From an uncultured Clostridia bacterium (GTDB taxonomy: Bacteria > Bacillota > Clostridia > Christensenellales > Borkfalkiaceae): a DNA stretch of 64,000 nt. The notes under the pieces were generated by a model that saw only the letters and a list, made by a program, of their open reading frames with translations, had not been told where the DNA came from and ran no database searches. Location: contig CANQMN010000008.1 in NCBI GenBank assembly GCA_947624965.1, positions 1 to 64,000 of the forward strand. Direction: 5' to 3'. Of the stretch, positions 14,772 to 22,777 are shown piece after piece. A program made the position numbers and the translations under genes. Position 1 is the stretch's first letter, and every line of letters starts with the position of its first letter.

Positions 14772-15512
14772 TCAATCCCAAAGGAAATAGCGCAAAAGCG
14801 CGAAGAGTAGAAGAAGCAGCACGGCGGCGATCACGGATGCGAGCGCGATCGCGTCCCGCTTGCCGAACGCCCTCCCCTCGGGCGAGAGCTTGGCGTTCAC
14901 CCGCTCGATCGCGCGGGAGATCCGCTTGTACACGAAGAAGCTCACGACGCCCGCGATGAGACAGCGCATTACGTTGAAGGGCAGAACGGAGACCCACAGG
15001 TAAAACGTGTAGAAATTCGCCTGCGTAATGTTCGGAAAGAGCCCGCTCATCATGCCGAGAAGGGGCTGCCACGAGCCGTCGAACATGATGTAGACGTAGA
15101 AGGGAATGAGAATGAGACGGTTGGCGAGAATGGCGACGGCGACGGAGGAGACGGAGCCGACGGCAAGCGCGAGGATCGCTCCCTTCATGGAGTGCATGTG
15201 CTTGTAGATGAGCCCCGCGGGAAGAACGAACCCGAAACCGATGAGAAGATTCGCGAGCTCCCCCACGAACGCGTTCGCCGTTCCGAGACAGACCAGCTTG
15301 ACCAAAATTTTCACGACGACGATGAGGCACCCCGAAACGGGACCGAGGGCGAACGTTCCGAGAAAGAGCGGAATGTCCGAAAAGTCAAATTCGAGAAAGC
15401 CCGGGAAGGCGAACGGGAGCGAAAACTTTGCAATGTGCAACAGCCCCGCGAGCGCCCCGAAGAGCGCGATCATCACAATTCTCGTCGTACTGAAAAAACG
15501 TTTGTCCTGCAT
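14772..15512 (-). CDS. ribU: Riboflavin ECF transporter S component RibU
   Basis: A 246-residue membrane protein with about six helices, of the RibU type: substrate-binding subunit of an energy-coupling-factor transporter for riboflavin. FDFSDIPLFLGTFALGPVSG and the GELANLLIGF segment match the family. The C-terminal tail adds a seventh hydrophobic stretch. It lies directly behind an FMN riboswitch with a terminator, which confirms the substrate. The shared EcfAA'T energising module is not in this window. GAGGTGAG precedes the ATG. Confidence 0.92.
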   Translation of the reverse strand: MQDKRFFSTTRIVMIALFGALAGLLHIAKFSLPFAFPGFLEFDFSDIPLFLGTFALGPVSGCLIVVVKILVKLVCLGTANAFVGELANLLIGFGFVLPAGLIYKHMHSMKGAILALAVGSVSSVAVAILANRLILIPFYVYIMFDGSWQPLLGMMSGLFPNITQANFYTFYLWVSVLPFNVMRCLIAGVVSFFVYKRISRAIERVNAKLSPEGRAFGKRDAIALASVIAAVLLLLLFALLRYFLWD

Positions 15513-15523
15513 GTTCTCACCTC

Positions 15524-15550
15524 AAAAAAACGCACCCCAAAGGGGGCGCG
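15524..15550 (-). terminator. Riboswitch-controlled terminator before ribU
   Basis: On the minus strand GCGCCCCCTTTGGGGTGCG folds into a GC hairpin followed by seven T, ending just before the ribU ribosome-binding site. FMN binding to the upstream aptamer should favour it. Confidence 0.85.
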
Positions 15551-15555
15551 AAAAA

Positions 15556-15668
15556 ATTCTTTTCTCATCCGGACTATACCGTCGGTACGGGAATTTCACC
15601 CGTTCGGGGGCTCTACGCCCTTCGCAGACTTTACTGCCGGTGGAGACTTTCACTCCGCCCCAAAGATC
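15556..15668 (-). ncRNA. FMN riboswitch (RFN element)
   Basis: The minus strand shows the RFN blocks in order: GGGGCGGAGTGAAAGTC, CCACCGGCAGTAAAGTCTGC, a variable arm, GTGAAATTCCCGTACCGAC and GGTATAGTCCGGATGAGA. It lies directly upstream of the terminator and ribU, so FMN should repress riboflavin uptake. Confidence 0.95.
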
Positions 15669-15890
15669 GTTCGCAAAATTCTTTTTCACAGCGCCCTGCG
15701 GGCGGCATGCTGCGGGCAAAGAAATTTGCGAGGATTGAAGTTGTACATCTCTTCGCGGTCCGCCCGCGAATAGGACGTTCTCAAAGTAAGTGAGCGCGAA
15801 ATATCGCGCAAACTGCGCGCGGCGGCGGGAGACCCTGCGCCGCGCAGGATGCTTCCCCTCCCCCAACGGGGAAAAGAAAGCTATCGAAAG
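15669..15890 (-). other. Long unexplained leader before the FMN riboswitch
   Basis: About 215 nt between the predicted transcription start and the aptamer hold no recognised gene or RNA. A hairpin with a CCCC/GGGG stem and GTT loop lies near 15855-15875. A 20-codon ATG frame (15705 to 15764 region) lacks a ribosome-binding site. Confidence 0.4.
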
Positions 15891-15891
15891 T

Positions 15892-15920
15892 ATTATAGTC
15901 CGCGCTCTGCGAAAACGCAA
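15892..15920 (-). promoter_or_regulatory. Promoter of the FMN riboswitch-ribU unit
   Basis: Minus-strand TTGCGT (15915-15920), 17 bp, TATAAT (15892-15897), directly after the glyA stop codon. Confidence 0.6.
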
Positions 15921-15925
15921 GCGTT

Positions 15926-17176
15926 TTACAGGATATCGTTTGCGTACAGCGGGAATTTTTCGCAGAGAGCTTCCACCTGGGCGCGGACGGCGGGTACGGC
16001 GGCTTCGCGCTTATGGACGATCTCGGTAACGAGGTCGGCAATCTCCGTCGCTTCCCCCTCCTTCATGCCGCGGGAGGTTACGGCGGGCGTGCCGATGCGC
16101 ACCCCGCTCGTTACGAAGGGGGACGTCGTCTCGAAGGGAATGGTGTTCTTGTTCGCCGTGATGCGCGCCTCGTCCAAAAGTTTTTCGAGCTCCTTGCCCG
16201 TCATCTCCTCTTTGCGCAGGTCGAGGAGCATGAGGTGGTTGTCCGTGCCGCCCGAGACGAGCCGCAAGCCGTTCTCCGTAAACCGCTGTGCCATCGCCGC
16301 GGCGTTTTTTACGATCTGCTTCTGATACTGCTTGAATTCGGGCGACAATGCCTCCTTGAAGGCGACCGCCTTCGCCGCGATCACGTGCATGAGAGGACCT
16401 CCCTGCATGCCCGGGAACACCGCCTTGTCGATGAGTTTGGCGTATTTTTCCTTGCACATGATAACGCCGCCGCGGGGACCGCGAAGCGTCTTGTGGGTGG
16501 TCGTTGTAACGAAATCCGCATACGGCACGGGGGACGGGTGGAGCCCCGCCGCGACGAGCCCCGCGATGTGCGCGATATCCACGAACATGTACGCGCCGAC
16601 CTTATCGCAGACGGCGCGGATACGCGCGAAGTCGAGAAAGCGCGGATAGGCGCTCGCACCCGCGACGATCATCTTGGGCTTGCACGAGAGCGCGATGCGC
16701 TCCATCTCGTCGTAATCGATGGTCTCCGTCTCGCGGGAGACGCCGTAGGGAACGACGTTGAAATACATCCCGGAGAAGTTGACGGGCGAGCCGTGCGTGA
16801 GGTGTCCGCCGTGGGAGAGGTCCATTCCCATCACGGTGTCGCCGGGTTTGAGCACGGAGAAGTAGACGGCGAAATTCGCCTGCGCGCCGCTGTGCGGCTG
16901 GACATTGGCATGCTCGCACCCGAAGAGCGCTTTGAGCCGTTCCCGCGCGAGGTCCTCCGCTTCGTCCACAAACGCACACCCGCCGTAGTACCGCTTGCCG
17001 GGATACCCCTCCGCGTATTTGTTGGTTAGGTGCGACCCCATCGCCGCCATCACCGCGGGGGAGACGATGTTTTCGCTCGCGATGAGTTCGAGGTTCCCGC
17101 GCTGGCGGGCAAGTTCTTTTTCCATGATGTCCGCGATCTCGGGGTCGGTCTTTCGGATACAGGATATATCTATCAT
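15926..17176 (-). CDS. glyA: Serine hydroxymethyltransferase
   Basis: A 416-residue PLP enzyme that interconverts serine and glycine while charging tetrahydrofolate with a one-carbon unit. [14 protein letters not shown] and the PLP-lysine motif [14 protein letters not shown] (Lys at about 229) are all present; length is normal. The ATG at 17176 has AGAGAGG six bases upstream; the frame stays open further upstream without a ribosome-binding site. It has its own promoter. Confidence 0.97.
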   Translation of the reverse strand: MIDISCIRKTDPEIADIMEKELARQRGNLELIASENIVSPAVMAAMGSHLTNKYAEGYPGKRYYGGCAFVDEAEDLARERLKALFGCEHANVQPHSGAQANFAVYFSVLKPGDTVMGMDLSHGGHLTHGSPVNFSGMYFNVVPYGVSRETETIDYDEMERIALSCKPKMIVAGASAYPRFLDFARIRAVCDKVGAYMFVDIAHIAGLVAAGLHPSPVPYADFVTTTTHKTLRGPRGGVIMCKEKYAKLIDKAVFPGMQGGPLMHVIAAKAVAFKEALSPEFKQYQKQIVKNAAAMAQRFTENGLRLVSGGTDNHLMLLDLRKEEMTGKELEKLLDEARITANKNTIPFETTSPFVTSGVRIGTPAVTSRGMKEGEATEIADLVTEIVHKREAAVPAVRAQVEALCEKFPLYANDIL

Positions 17177-17197
17177 ATGCGCCTCTCTTTTTTTCTC

Positions 17198-17226
17198 ATT
17201 ATAACAAAAAAGCGCACGGAATGCAA
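17198..17226 (-). promoter_or_regulatory. Promoter of glyA
   Basis: Minus-strand TTGCAT (17221-17226), 17 bp, TATAAT (17198-17203). Confidence 0.65.
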
Positions 17227-17324
17227 GGAAATCGGCGGAAAAAGATACACGCGCCGTCCGCCGCACACAGCGCGTCGGGCGGCGTGGTGTGAGAGGGCGC
17301 GAGAGGTGCGCAAAAGAGAAGAAG

Positions 17325-17350
17325 CGCCCCGCGGCGAAAGCCGCGGGGCG
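17325..17350 (-). terminator. Hairpin after the zinc-ribbon membrane protein gene
   Basis: An 11-bp perfect GC stem with a 4-base loop; the minus strand continues CTTCTTCTCTTTT, a broken T-rich tract. Confidence 0.6.
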
Positions 17351-17367
17351 AAAAAGTAAGAGAAATT

Positions 17368-18498
17368 TTAACGACCGTTGTATGTATAGTGCGTCCGCCC
17401 GCCATAGTGGCTGGTATAGGACACTCTTCCCCGTTGCCCGCATTTTCCGCAGACGTAGTGATAAACTCTGGTCGAAGTGCTTCCCGTCTCGTGCGTGTCG
17501 TACCCGGGCATCCAATCGTACACGCCCACGATCTCGTTCCCGTCCGAATCGCGGAGCGAAGAGACCTTGTATTCCCCCGAAGCACGGGATTCGACGATTT
17601 TATCGTATGTGCCGTACGATTTCTTCCCCTTCCCCGCATAGACAAACGTGTGCAGGGTGTGACAAGTGGGACAGACGCGCTCCTCGATCTCCGACCAATC
17701 CCGCAAACAAAATTGCCTCAACCACAGAATGCCGTGCACCATGCCCGCGGCGAAGGCGACGGGGGCGTACCACATGAGGAGCAGGAGCGCGCGGTGCATG
17801 TGCGCAAACGACGGGAAGTTGAGGAGGAAATAAGTGAGCCAACCGCCGCCGAAAAGAATGAGTGCGCCCATGATGCAGCTCCCCGCCAAAAATATCTTTT
17901 TCCGCACTTTCCGCTCCGTGCCGTGCTCATAGACATTCTGCCCGTATTCATAGTAACGGGGGTATCTTTTCATCTCGTCTATCCAGAAACTCTCCTGGCT
18001 GAAATCGTGTTTCGCCCTGTTTCTTCTCTGCTCGGGCGTCAGACGGCTTGTGAGGTGCAAAAAATTCACGTCCGTTAAATAGAACACATACGCGATGACA
18101 CACGTCACAAGTACCACGGAGATCCCTATCCCTATCCACGCATCCCTTGCAAGGGTTTCGTCCGCATATCCCGACGCCGCAAAGGCGATGTAGCCGATGG
18201 CAAGTCCGACCGCCATCATGAGGAGCGTCATTCCAATGCCGATGATAAAACTGCGCAAAAACTCACGGACGGCGAGTTTCAGATAATATTTCCACGGTCT
18301 CCCCCGCAAAAGTTTCCGGTATATCCTCTTGGAGAGCGTTTCATGCGCTTCTCTGTACTCGTCCTGCTCATTCCAATCGGAAATATAGGCGAATGAGGAG
18401 AGCATGTGTCCGCAGTAAAGTCCGTTTTCGTCCCGTTCGCCGCAGGGAATAGGCTTTTCCGTCCTCGGTATCTCTTCGGCAATCTTCGCTTTTTTCAT
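17368..18498 (-). CDS. Membrane protein with zinc-ribbon motifs, function unknown
   Basis: A 376-residue protein I do not recognise. It has an N-terminal soluble part with two cysteines ([13 protein letters not shown]), two pairs of hydrophobic helices (about 85-110 and 120-142; 205-228 and 238-260), and a C-terminal soluble region with CPTC and CGKC pairs that could form a zinc ribbon. The tail is rich in Tyr, Gly, Ser and Thr. GGAG lies seven bases before the ATG. It has a consensus promoter in an AT-rich region and diverges from a small XRE regulator, which may control it. Confidence 0.65.
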   Translation of the reverse strand: MKKAKIAEEIPRTEKPIPCGERDENGLYCGHMLSSFAYISDWNEQDEYREAHETLSKRIYRKLLRGRPWKYYLKLAVREFLRSFIIGIGMTLLMMAVGLAIGYIAFAASGYADETLARDAWIGIGISVVLVTCVIAYVFYLTDVNFLHLTSRLTPEQRRNRAKHDFSQESFWIDEMKRYPRYYEYGQNVYEHGTERKVRKKIFLAGSCIMGALILFGGGWLTYFLLNFPSFAHMHRALLLLMWYAPVAFAAGMVHGILWLRQFCLRDWSEIEERVCPTCHTLHTFVYAGKGKKSYGTYDKIVESRASGEYKVSSLRDSDGNEIVGVYDWMPGYDTHETGSTSTRVYHYVCGKCGQRGRVSYTSHYGGRTHYTYNGR

Positions 18499-18538
18499 CG
18501 TGTTGCTCCGCTTATTTTTTGTTTTTTTATATAATTTT

Positions 18539-18567
18539 ATTATATAAGAAGTTTAATTCTTTGTCAA
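18539..18567 (-). promoter_or_regulatory. Consensus promoter of the zinc-ribbon membrane protein
   Basis: Minus-strand TTGACA (18562-18567), exactly 17 bp, TATAAT (18539-18544): a perfect sigma-70/sigma-A consensus. Such a strong promoter usually needs a repressor; the divergent XRE gene and the inverted repeat at 18576-18589 are close by. Confidence 0.75.
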
Positions 18568-18575
18568 TTATTTTA

Positions 18576-18589
18576 AGAAGATTTCTTCT
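18576..18589. promoter_or_regulatory. Inverted repeat, possible XRE operator
   Basis: AGAAGA-TT-TCTTCT, a perfect inverted repeat with a 2-bp spacer, between the -35 of the leftward promoter and the start of the rightward XRE gene. Binding there could affect both genes. Confidence 0.4.
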
Positions 18590-18600
18590 AATATGGTCAT

Positions 18601-18801
18601 ATGATAGCCGAACGGATCAAAGAATTGCGCACGGAAAAAGGGCTTTCGCAGGCGCAACTCGGAAAAGTGATTGGAACAAGCCAAAAAGCCATAGATTTTT
18701 GGGAACGGAACGTTCATGAGCCAAAGGCAAGCTATATTATTGCTTTGTGCGACTTCTTCGGCGTTTCTGCGGACTATCTGCTCGGCAGAAAGGAAATTTA
18801 A
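18601..18801 (+). CDS. Small XRE-family regulator
   Basis: A 66-residue protein made of one helix-turn-helix of Cro/CI type: IKELRTEKGLSQAQLGKVIG, then a recognition helix and WERNVHEPKASYIIALCDFFGVSADYLLGR, the standard XRE ending. It is AT-richer than its neighbours, which fits recent acquisition. The ATG has no clear ribosome-binding site. It diverges from the zinc-ribbon membrane protein and is followed by a bidirectional terminator. Confidence 0.8.
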   Translation: MIAERIKELRTEKGLSQAQLGKVIGTSQKAIDFWERNVHEPKASYIIALCDFFGVSADYLLGRKEI

Positions 18802-18887
18802 TTGCACATTGTTTGCGCCCGAGAATAAAATTTTATAAAAACCTTTTTTCTTTGATCGTTGGTATGGGAAGAGAAATGAAACAGCAT

Positions 18888-18927
18888 AAAAAGCGCGACC
18901 CGCAAAAGGCGGGACGCGCTTTTTTTA
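18888..18927. terminator. Bidirectional terminator between XRE gene and trxA
   Basis: AAGCGCG-ACCCGC and GCGGG-ACGCGCTT form a long hairpin flanked by A-run on the left and T-run on the right, serving both converging genes. Confidence 0.85.
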
Positions 18928-18942
18928 CAGCATTTTACGGCT

Positions 18943-19257
18943 CTATAAATTTTGCGTGAAAAATTCGCGCAGTTCGGCTTCGGGAAGGAAGCCGAGATTG
19001 TGCGTTTTTACCTGTCCGTCCGCAAAGATATATACATCCGGAATGGAGAAGATGCCGAGGGACGCCGCGAGGTCGCCGTTCTCATCGATGTTGACTTTGA
19101 CAAAGGTCGCCTTCTCCTTGAACTCTTCGGAGAGCGGCTCCATCACTTGCCCGAGCATGCGGCAGGGCATGCACCACGCCGCCCAAAAATCGCACACGAC
19201 CGTCCCGCCCTTTGCGACGAGTTCGTCGAGTTCCTTACCGCTCATTTCCCTGATCAT
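18943..19257 (-). CDS. trxA: Thioredoxin with WCMPC active site
   Basis: A 104-residue thioredoxin, a small cytoplasmic dithiol reductant. CDFWAAWCMPCRM holds the active-site cysteines at 29 and 32, with Met where most thioredoxins have Gly; the cis-Pro loop reads FSIPDVYIF. It starts inside the last codons of hisS (23 bp overlap); GGGAGGGAAC precedes the ATG at 19257. Its stop is TAG at the normal family C-terminus, which shows that TAG ends translation in this genome. Confidence 0.92.
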   Translation of the reverse strand: MIREMSGKELDELVAKGGTVVCDFWAAWCMPCRMLGQVMEPLSEEFKEKATFVKVNIDENGDLAASLGIFSIPDVYIFADGQVKTHNLGFLPEAELREFFTQNL

Positions 19258-20515
19258 CTGTTCCCTCCCCGACGATATATTGCGCCAATTCCGAAAATTT
19301 TACGCGGCGCGACGCCGAAGTCTCCATGTTTTTGACCTCCGCCGCGCCCTCTTCGAGCTCCGCTTCCCCTAAAACGGCAACATAGCGCGCGCCGAGCTTA
19401 TCCGCATACTTCATTTGCGCCTTTAAGGAGCGATCCAAAAGATCGGTCTCGCAGGCGACGCCCGCCCGCCGCAATTCCTCCGCGAGCAGAAACGCTTTTT
19501 TCCGCGACGCCTCGTCCATGCCCGCGAGATAGCAATCCGGGCGGGCGGGCGCGGGCAGAGGGGCCCCCTCCGCCTCCATCACCATGATGAGCCGCTCTAT
19601 TCCCGCGCCGAAGCCGACCGCGGGCGTCGGCTTTCCGCCGAGCTGCGCAAGAAGCCCGTCGTACCTGCCGCCGCCGAGCACCGTCCCCTGCGCACCCGCC
19701 GCTTCCGACGTAAACTCGAACACGGTGCGGCTGTAATAGTCCAGCCCGCGCACGATGGAGGGATCGACGGTATACGCGACCCCCGCCGCCGAGAGGAGCT
19801 CCTTCACCCGCCCGAAATGCGCGCGGCAGTCGTCGCACAGATAGTCGAGCATGCGGGGCGCGCCCGCCGTGAACCGCTTGCAGGAATCGTTCTTGCAGTC
19901 GAGCATGCGCATCGGATTTTTTTCAAAGCGCGCCCTGCAATCTTCGCACATTTCGGCGAGATGGGGGCGGAAATATTCCCGCAAAGCCTCCTGATAGCCC
20001 GCGCGGCAGGAAGGGCAGCCGATGGAATTCAGCCGCAGCTCCGTCTTGCGCAGACCGATGTTCTTCAAAAAGGCGTCCGCGAGGCAGACGATCTCCGCAT
20101 CGGCGGCGGGAGAAGCCGCCCCGTAGAGCTCCGCGCCGAACTGGTGGAACTCGCGAAGCCTGCCCGCCTGCGGGCGTTCGTAACGATAGGCGGAAAAGAG
20201 ATAGTACGCCTTGAAGGGCATTGCGCCGCCCTGCAAACCGTTTTCGAGAAACGCCCGCGCGACGCCCGCCGTCCCCTCGGGGCGGAGCGTGATGCTCCTG
20301 CCGCCCTTGTCGAGGAAGGTGTACATTTCCTTGGTAACAACGTCCGTCGTGTCGCCCACGCCGCGCGAAAAGAGCTCCGTATGCTCAAACACGGGGGTGC
20401 GGATCTCGCCGAATCCGTATCCCTCCGCCGTAACGCGCGCCACGTCCTCGATATACTGCCAGATGTGCGACTGCGAAGGCAAAACGTCCTTCGTGCCCTT
20501 GGGAATGTTGATCAT
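19235..20515 (-). CDS. hisS: Histidyl-tRNA synthetase
   Basis: A 426-residue class II synthetase charging tRNA-His. Motif 2 (AYRYERPQAGRLREFHQFG), the histidine loop RGLDYYSRTVFEF, and motif 3 (GFGAGIERL) are present, with the anticodon domain at the end. A middle segment with four Cys pairs (CPSC, CEDC, CKNDSC, CDDC) could bind zinc, as in some clostridial HisRS. The ATG at 20515 has AAGGAG upstream. trxA overlaps its end. No T-box was seen in front of it. Confidence 0.96.
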   Translation of the reverse strand: MINIPKGTKDVLPSQSHIWQYIEDVARVTAEGYGFGEIRTPVFEHTELFSRGVGDTTDVVTKEMYTFLDKGGRSITLRPEGTAGVARAFLENGLQGGAMPFKAYYLFSAYRYERPQAGRLREFHQFGAELYGAASPAADAEIVCLADAFLKNIGLRKTELRLNSIGCPSCRAGYQEALREYFRPHLAEMCEDCRARFEKNPMRMLDCKNDSCKRFTAGAPRMLDYLCDDCRAHFGRVKELLSAAGVAYTVDPSIVRGLDYYSRTVFEFTSEAAGAQGTVLGGGRYDGLLAQLGGKPTPAVGFGAGIERLIMVMEAEGAPLPAPARPDCYLAGMDEASRKKAFLLAEELRRAGVACETDLLDRSLKAQMKYADKLGARYVAVLGEAELEEGAAEVKNMETSASRRVKFSELAQYIVGEGTDDQGNER

Positions 20516-20891
20516 GAAAACTCCTTGGTGGTTTGTTGGTCGAAGAGTATCTTGGGCGGCTCCCCCCACCCTACCCTCCCCCCTCAACGTGAGGGGGGAG
20601 GCAAGATGCGCCGACGAATTACCGCCCTATCCTTGCTACAAATTACGGCGCGGAGCAAAACCACGCTTTTGCGGAGCGCCCCAAAAATTACGGCGCGGAG
20701 CAAGGTCGCCCTGCGGAGCGCTCCCAAAATTTACGGCGCGGAGCAGGGTCGCCCTGCGGAGCGCACCCAATTTGCAACGCTACCGCAGGCTTAATGTCGG
20801 GGAGAGCGAATATCGAGATAAGGTCGGTATCCCATATGCGCTACATTCTTCGCAAAAAAGATTTTCCGAAGGGAAAGATTTTTTGCGAAAC
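20516..20891. repeat. Repeat-filled spacer between hisS and hslU
   Basis: The 376 bp hold one G/C-run palindrome (about 20565-20605) of the family seen at 4.2-4.7 kb, then three tandem copies of a 43-45 bp unit starting at 20641, 20686 and about 20730. Each unit begins with (A)TTACGGCGCGGAGC, ends with GCGGAGCG and a C-run, and diverges mainly in the middle. No promoter or gene of its own is evident. Confidence 0.85.
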
Positions 20892-22202
20892 TTACAAAAC
20901 GTACTTTTTGAGGTCTCTATCCTTCGTGATCTTGGAGAGGTGCTCCTCGACGTACTTGCGGTCGATCTGCACGGGAACGACGGGATAGTCCCCGCCGCCC
21001 GCGTTGAAGGAGATATCCTCCAAGAGATATTCCATCACGGTATGGAGCCGCCGCGCGCCGATGTCCTCGCTCGTGAGATTGATGTCCTCCGAGATCTCCG
21101 CGATCGCCTCGATGGCGTCCTGCGTAAACTTCAAATCGATGTTGTCCACCGCAAGGAGCACCGCATATTGCTGGGTGAGCGAATGCTCGGTATTGGTGAG
21201 GATGTTGACGAAATCCTCCTTCGTGAGCGATTTGAGCTCGACGGAAACGGGGAAACGTCCTTGGAGTTCGGGAATGAGGTCCTCTACCCGCGCGACGTGG
21301 AACGCGCCCGCCGCGATGAAGAGCATATAGTCCGTCTTGACCGCGCCGTACTTCGTCATCACCGTGCTCCCCTCCACGATGGGAAGGATATCGCGCTGGA
21401 CCCCCTCGCGGGAGACATCCGCGCCCGCGGTGTTCTCCTTGCCCGCGATCTTATCGATCTCGTCGATGAAGATGATGCCGTCGTTTTCGGCGCGGCGGAG
21501 CGCTTCCTCCTTCACCGCGTCGTCGTCGATGAGTTTCTCCGCTTCCTCTTCGATGAACAGCGTCATCGCTTCCTTTACGGTGATCTTGCGCTTCTTCCGC
21601 TTGGGAGGAAGCATTTCGCCGAAGATGGAGCCGAGGTTGATCGCCGCCCCGCCCGGCACGAGCTCCATGCTCTTGGGTTCGTCCCGCACTTCCGCTTCGA
21701 TGACGAGCCTGTCGAACACGCCCTTGCGGAGCGATTCGAGAAGATTTTGCTCGAACACGTCCCGCGCGGTCTCGCCGCGGTCGTTCTTTTTGAGTTCGGC
21801 GAGGAGTTTTACCATCTTCTTTTCGGCGACGTCCGTCGCCTTGACGCGAACTTCCTCCTCCTTTTCGTCCTTTACGAGGCGGTAGGCGCATTCGACGAGG
21901 TCGCGCACCATGCCCTCCACGTCCTTGCCGACGTAGCCGACTTCGGTGTACTTGGTCGCCTCCACCTTGACGAAGGGGGCTTTGACGAGCTTGGCGAGCC
22001 GCCTTGCGATCTCCGTTTTCCCCACGCCCGTGGGACCCTTCATGATGATGTTCTTGGGCGTGATCTCCTCGCGGAGTTCGGGGGAGAGCTGCGCCCTTCT
22101 GTAACGGTTGCGGAGGGCGATGGCGACCGCTTTTTTCGCCTCGTCCTGTCCGATGATATGCTTGTTGAGTTCGTTTACGATCTGTTTGGGAGATAAATTC
22201 AT
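20892..22202 (-). CDS. hslU: HslU, ATPase of the HslVU protease
   Basis: A 436-residue AAA+ unfoldase. GPTGVGKT (56-63) is the Walker A motif; IIFIDEIDKI the Walker B; a long I-domain (about 110-235) separates them, and LQGRFPVSVEL with GARRLHTVMEYLLEDI form the sensor regions. It feeds substrates to HslV. Start ATG 22202 overlaps the hslV stop by one base (TGATG) and uses GAGGTGG inside hslV. Confidence 0.96.
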   Translation of the reverse strand: MNLSPKQIVNELNKHIIGQDEAKKAVAIALRNRYRRAQLSPELREEITPKNIIMKGPTGVGKTEIARRLAKLVKAPFVKVEATKYTEVGYVGKDVEGMVRDLVECAYRLVKDEKEEEVRVKATDVAEKKMVKLLAELKKNDRGETARDVFEQNLLESLRKGVFDRLVIEAEVRDEPKSMELVPGGAAINLGSIFGEMLPPKRKKRKITVKEAMTLFIEEEAEKLIDDDAVKEEALRRAENDGIIFIDEIDKIAGKENTAGADVSREGVQRDILPIVEGSTVMTKYGAVKTDYMLFIAAGAFHVARVEDLIPELQGRFPVSVELKSLTKEDFVNILTNTEHSLTQQYAVLLAVDNIDLKFTQDAIEAIAEISEDINLTSEDIGARRLHTVMEYLLEDISFNAGGGDYPVVPVQIDRKYVEEHLSKITKDRDLKKYVL

Positions 22203-22735
22203 CACACCACCTCGCAAATGATATGGTCGTTCGTGTAGACGCAGATCTCCGAAGCGATTTTCAGCGATTTGCGCGCGATCTCCTCCGCCGAAAAATCGGT
22301 GTTCTGCGCAAGGGCGCGCGCCGCCGCGAGCGCGTAGTTGCCGCCGCTCCCGATCGCGCAGATGCCCTCGTCGGGTTCGATGACTTCCCCCGTGCCCGAG
22401 AGAATGAGGAGGGTATCCTTGTCTGCCGTGATCATCATTGCGTCCAGCTTTCTGCCGATCTTGTCGCTCCGCCAAAGGTCGGCGAGCTCCACCGCCGAGC
22501 GCATGAGATTGCCCGCGAACTTATTGAGCATGCCCTCGAACCGCTCGGAGAGGGAGAAGGCGTCCGTAACGCTCCCCGCGAACCCCAAAATAACTTTGCC
22601 GCCGTAAATGCGGCGCACCTTGATCGCCGTGTTCTTGAACACGACGCTCTCGCCCATCGTGACCTGTCCGTCCCCCGCGATCGCGGTAACGCCGTTCTTT
22701 TTTACGGCGCAAATGGTCGTACCCCGAAATTCCAT
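22202..22735 (-). CDS. hslV: HslV, peptidase of the HslVU protease
   Basis: A 177-residue proteasome-like peptidase forming a double ring capped by HslU. The catalytic Thr must be exposed by removing the first five residues (MEFRG then TTI); Thermotoga HslV has a similar leader. [17 protein letters not shown] and [16 protein letters not shown] match the family. Part of the comM-dprA-topA-trmFO-hslVU operon. Confidence 0.96.
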   Translation of the reverse strand: MEFRGTTICAVKKNGVTAIAGDGQVTMGESVVFKNTAIKVRRIYGGKVILGFAGSVTDAFSLSERFEGMLNKFAGNLMRSAVELADLWRSDKIGRKLDAMMITADKDTLLILSGTGEVIEPDEGICAIGSGGNYALAAARALAQNTDFSAEEIARKSLKIASEICVYTNDHIICEVV

Positions 22736-22777
22736 GTGTTACTCCTTCGCCCGAAAGGGCAAGCGTTCTCCCTTTAT

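Noticed and set aside
22202-22735. HslV start misassigned because Thr is not residue 2
   Set aside because: No alternative start codon exists closer to the Thr, and a similar five-residue leader occurs in Thermotoga HslV.
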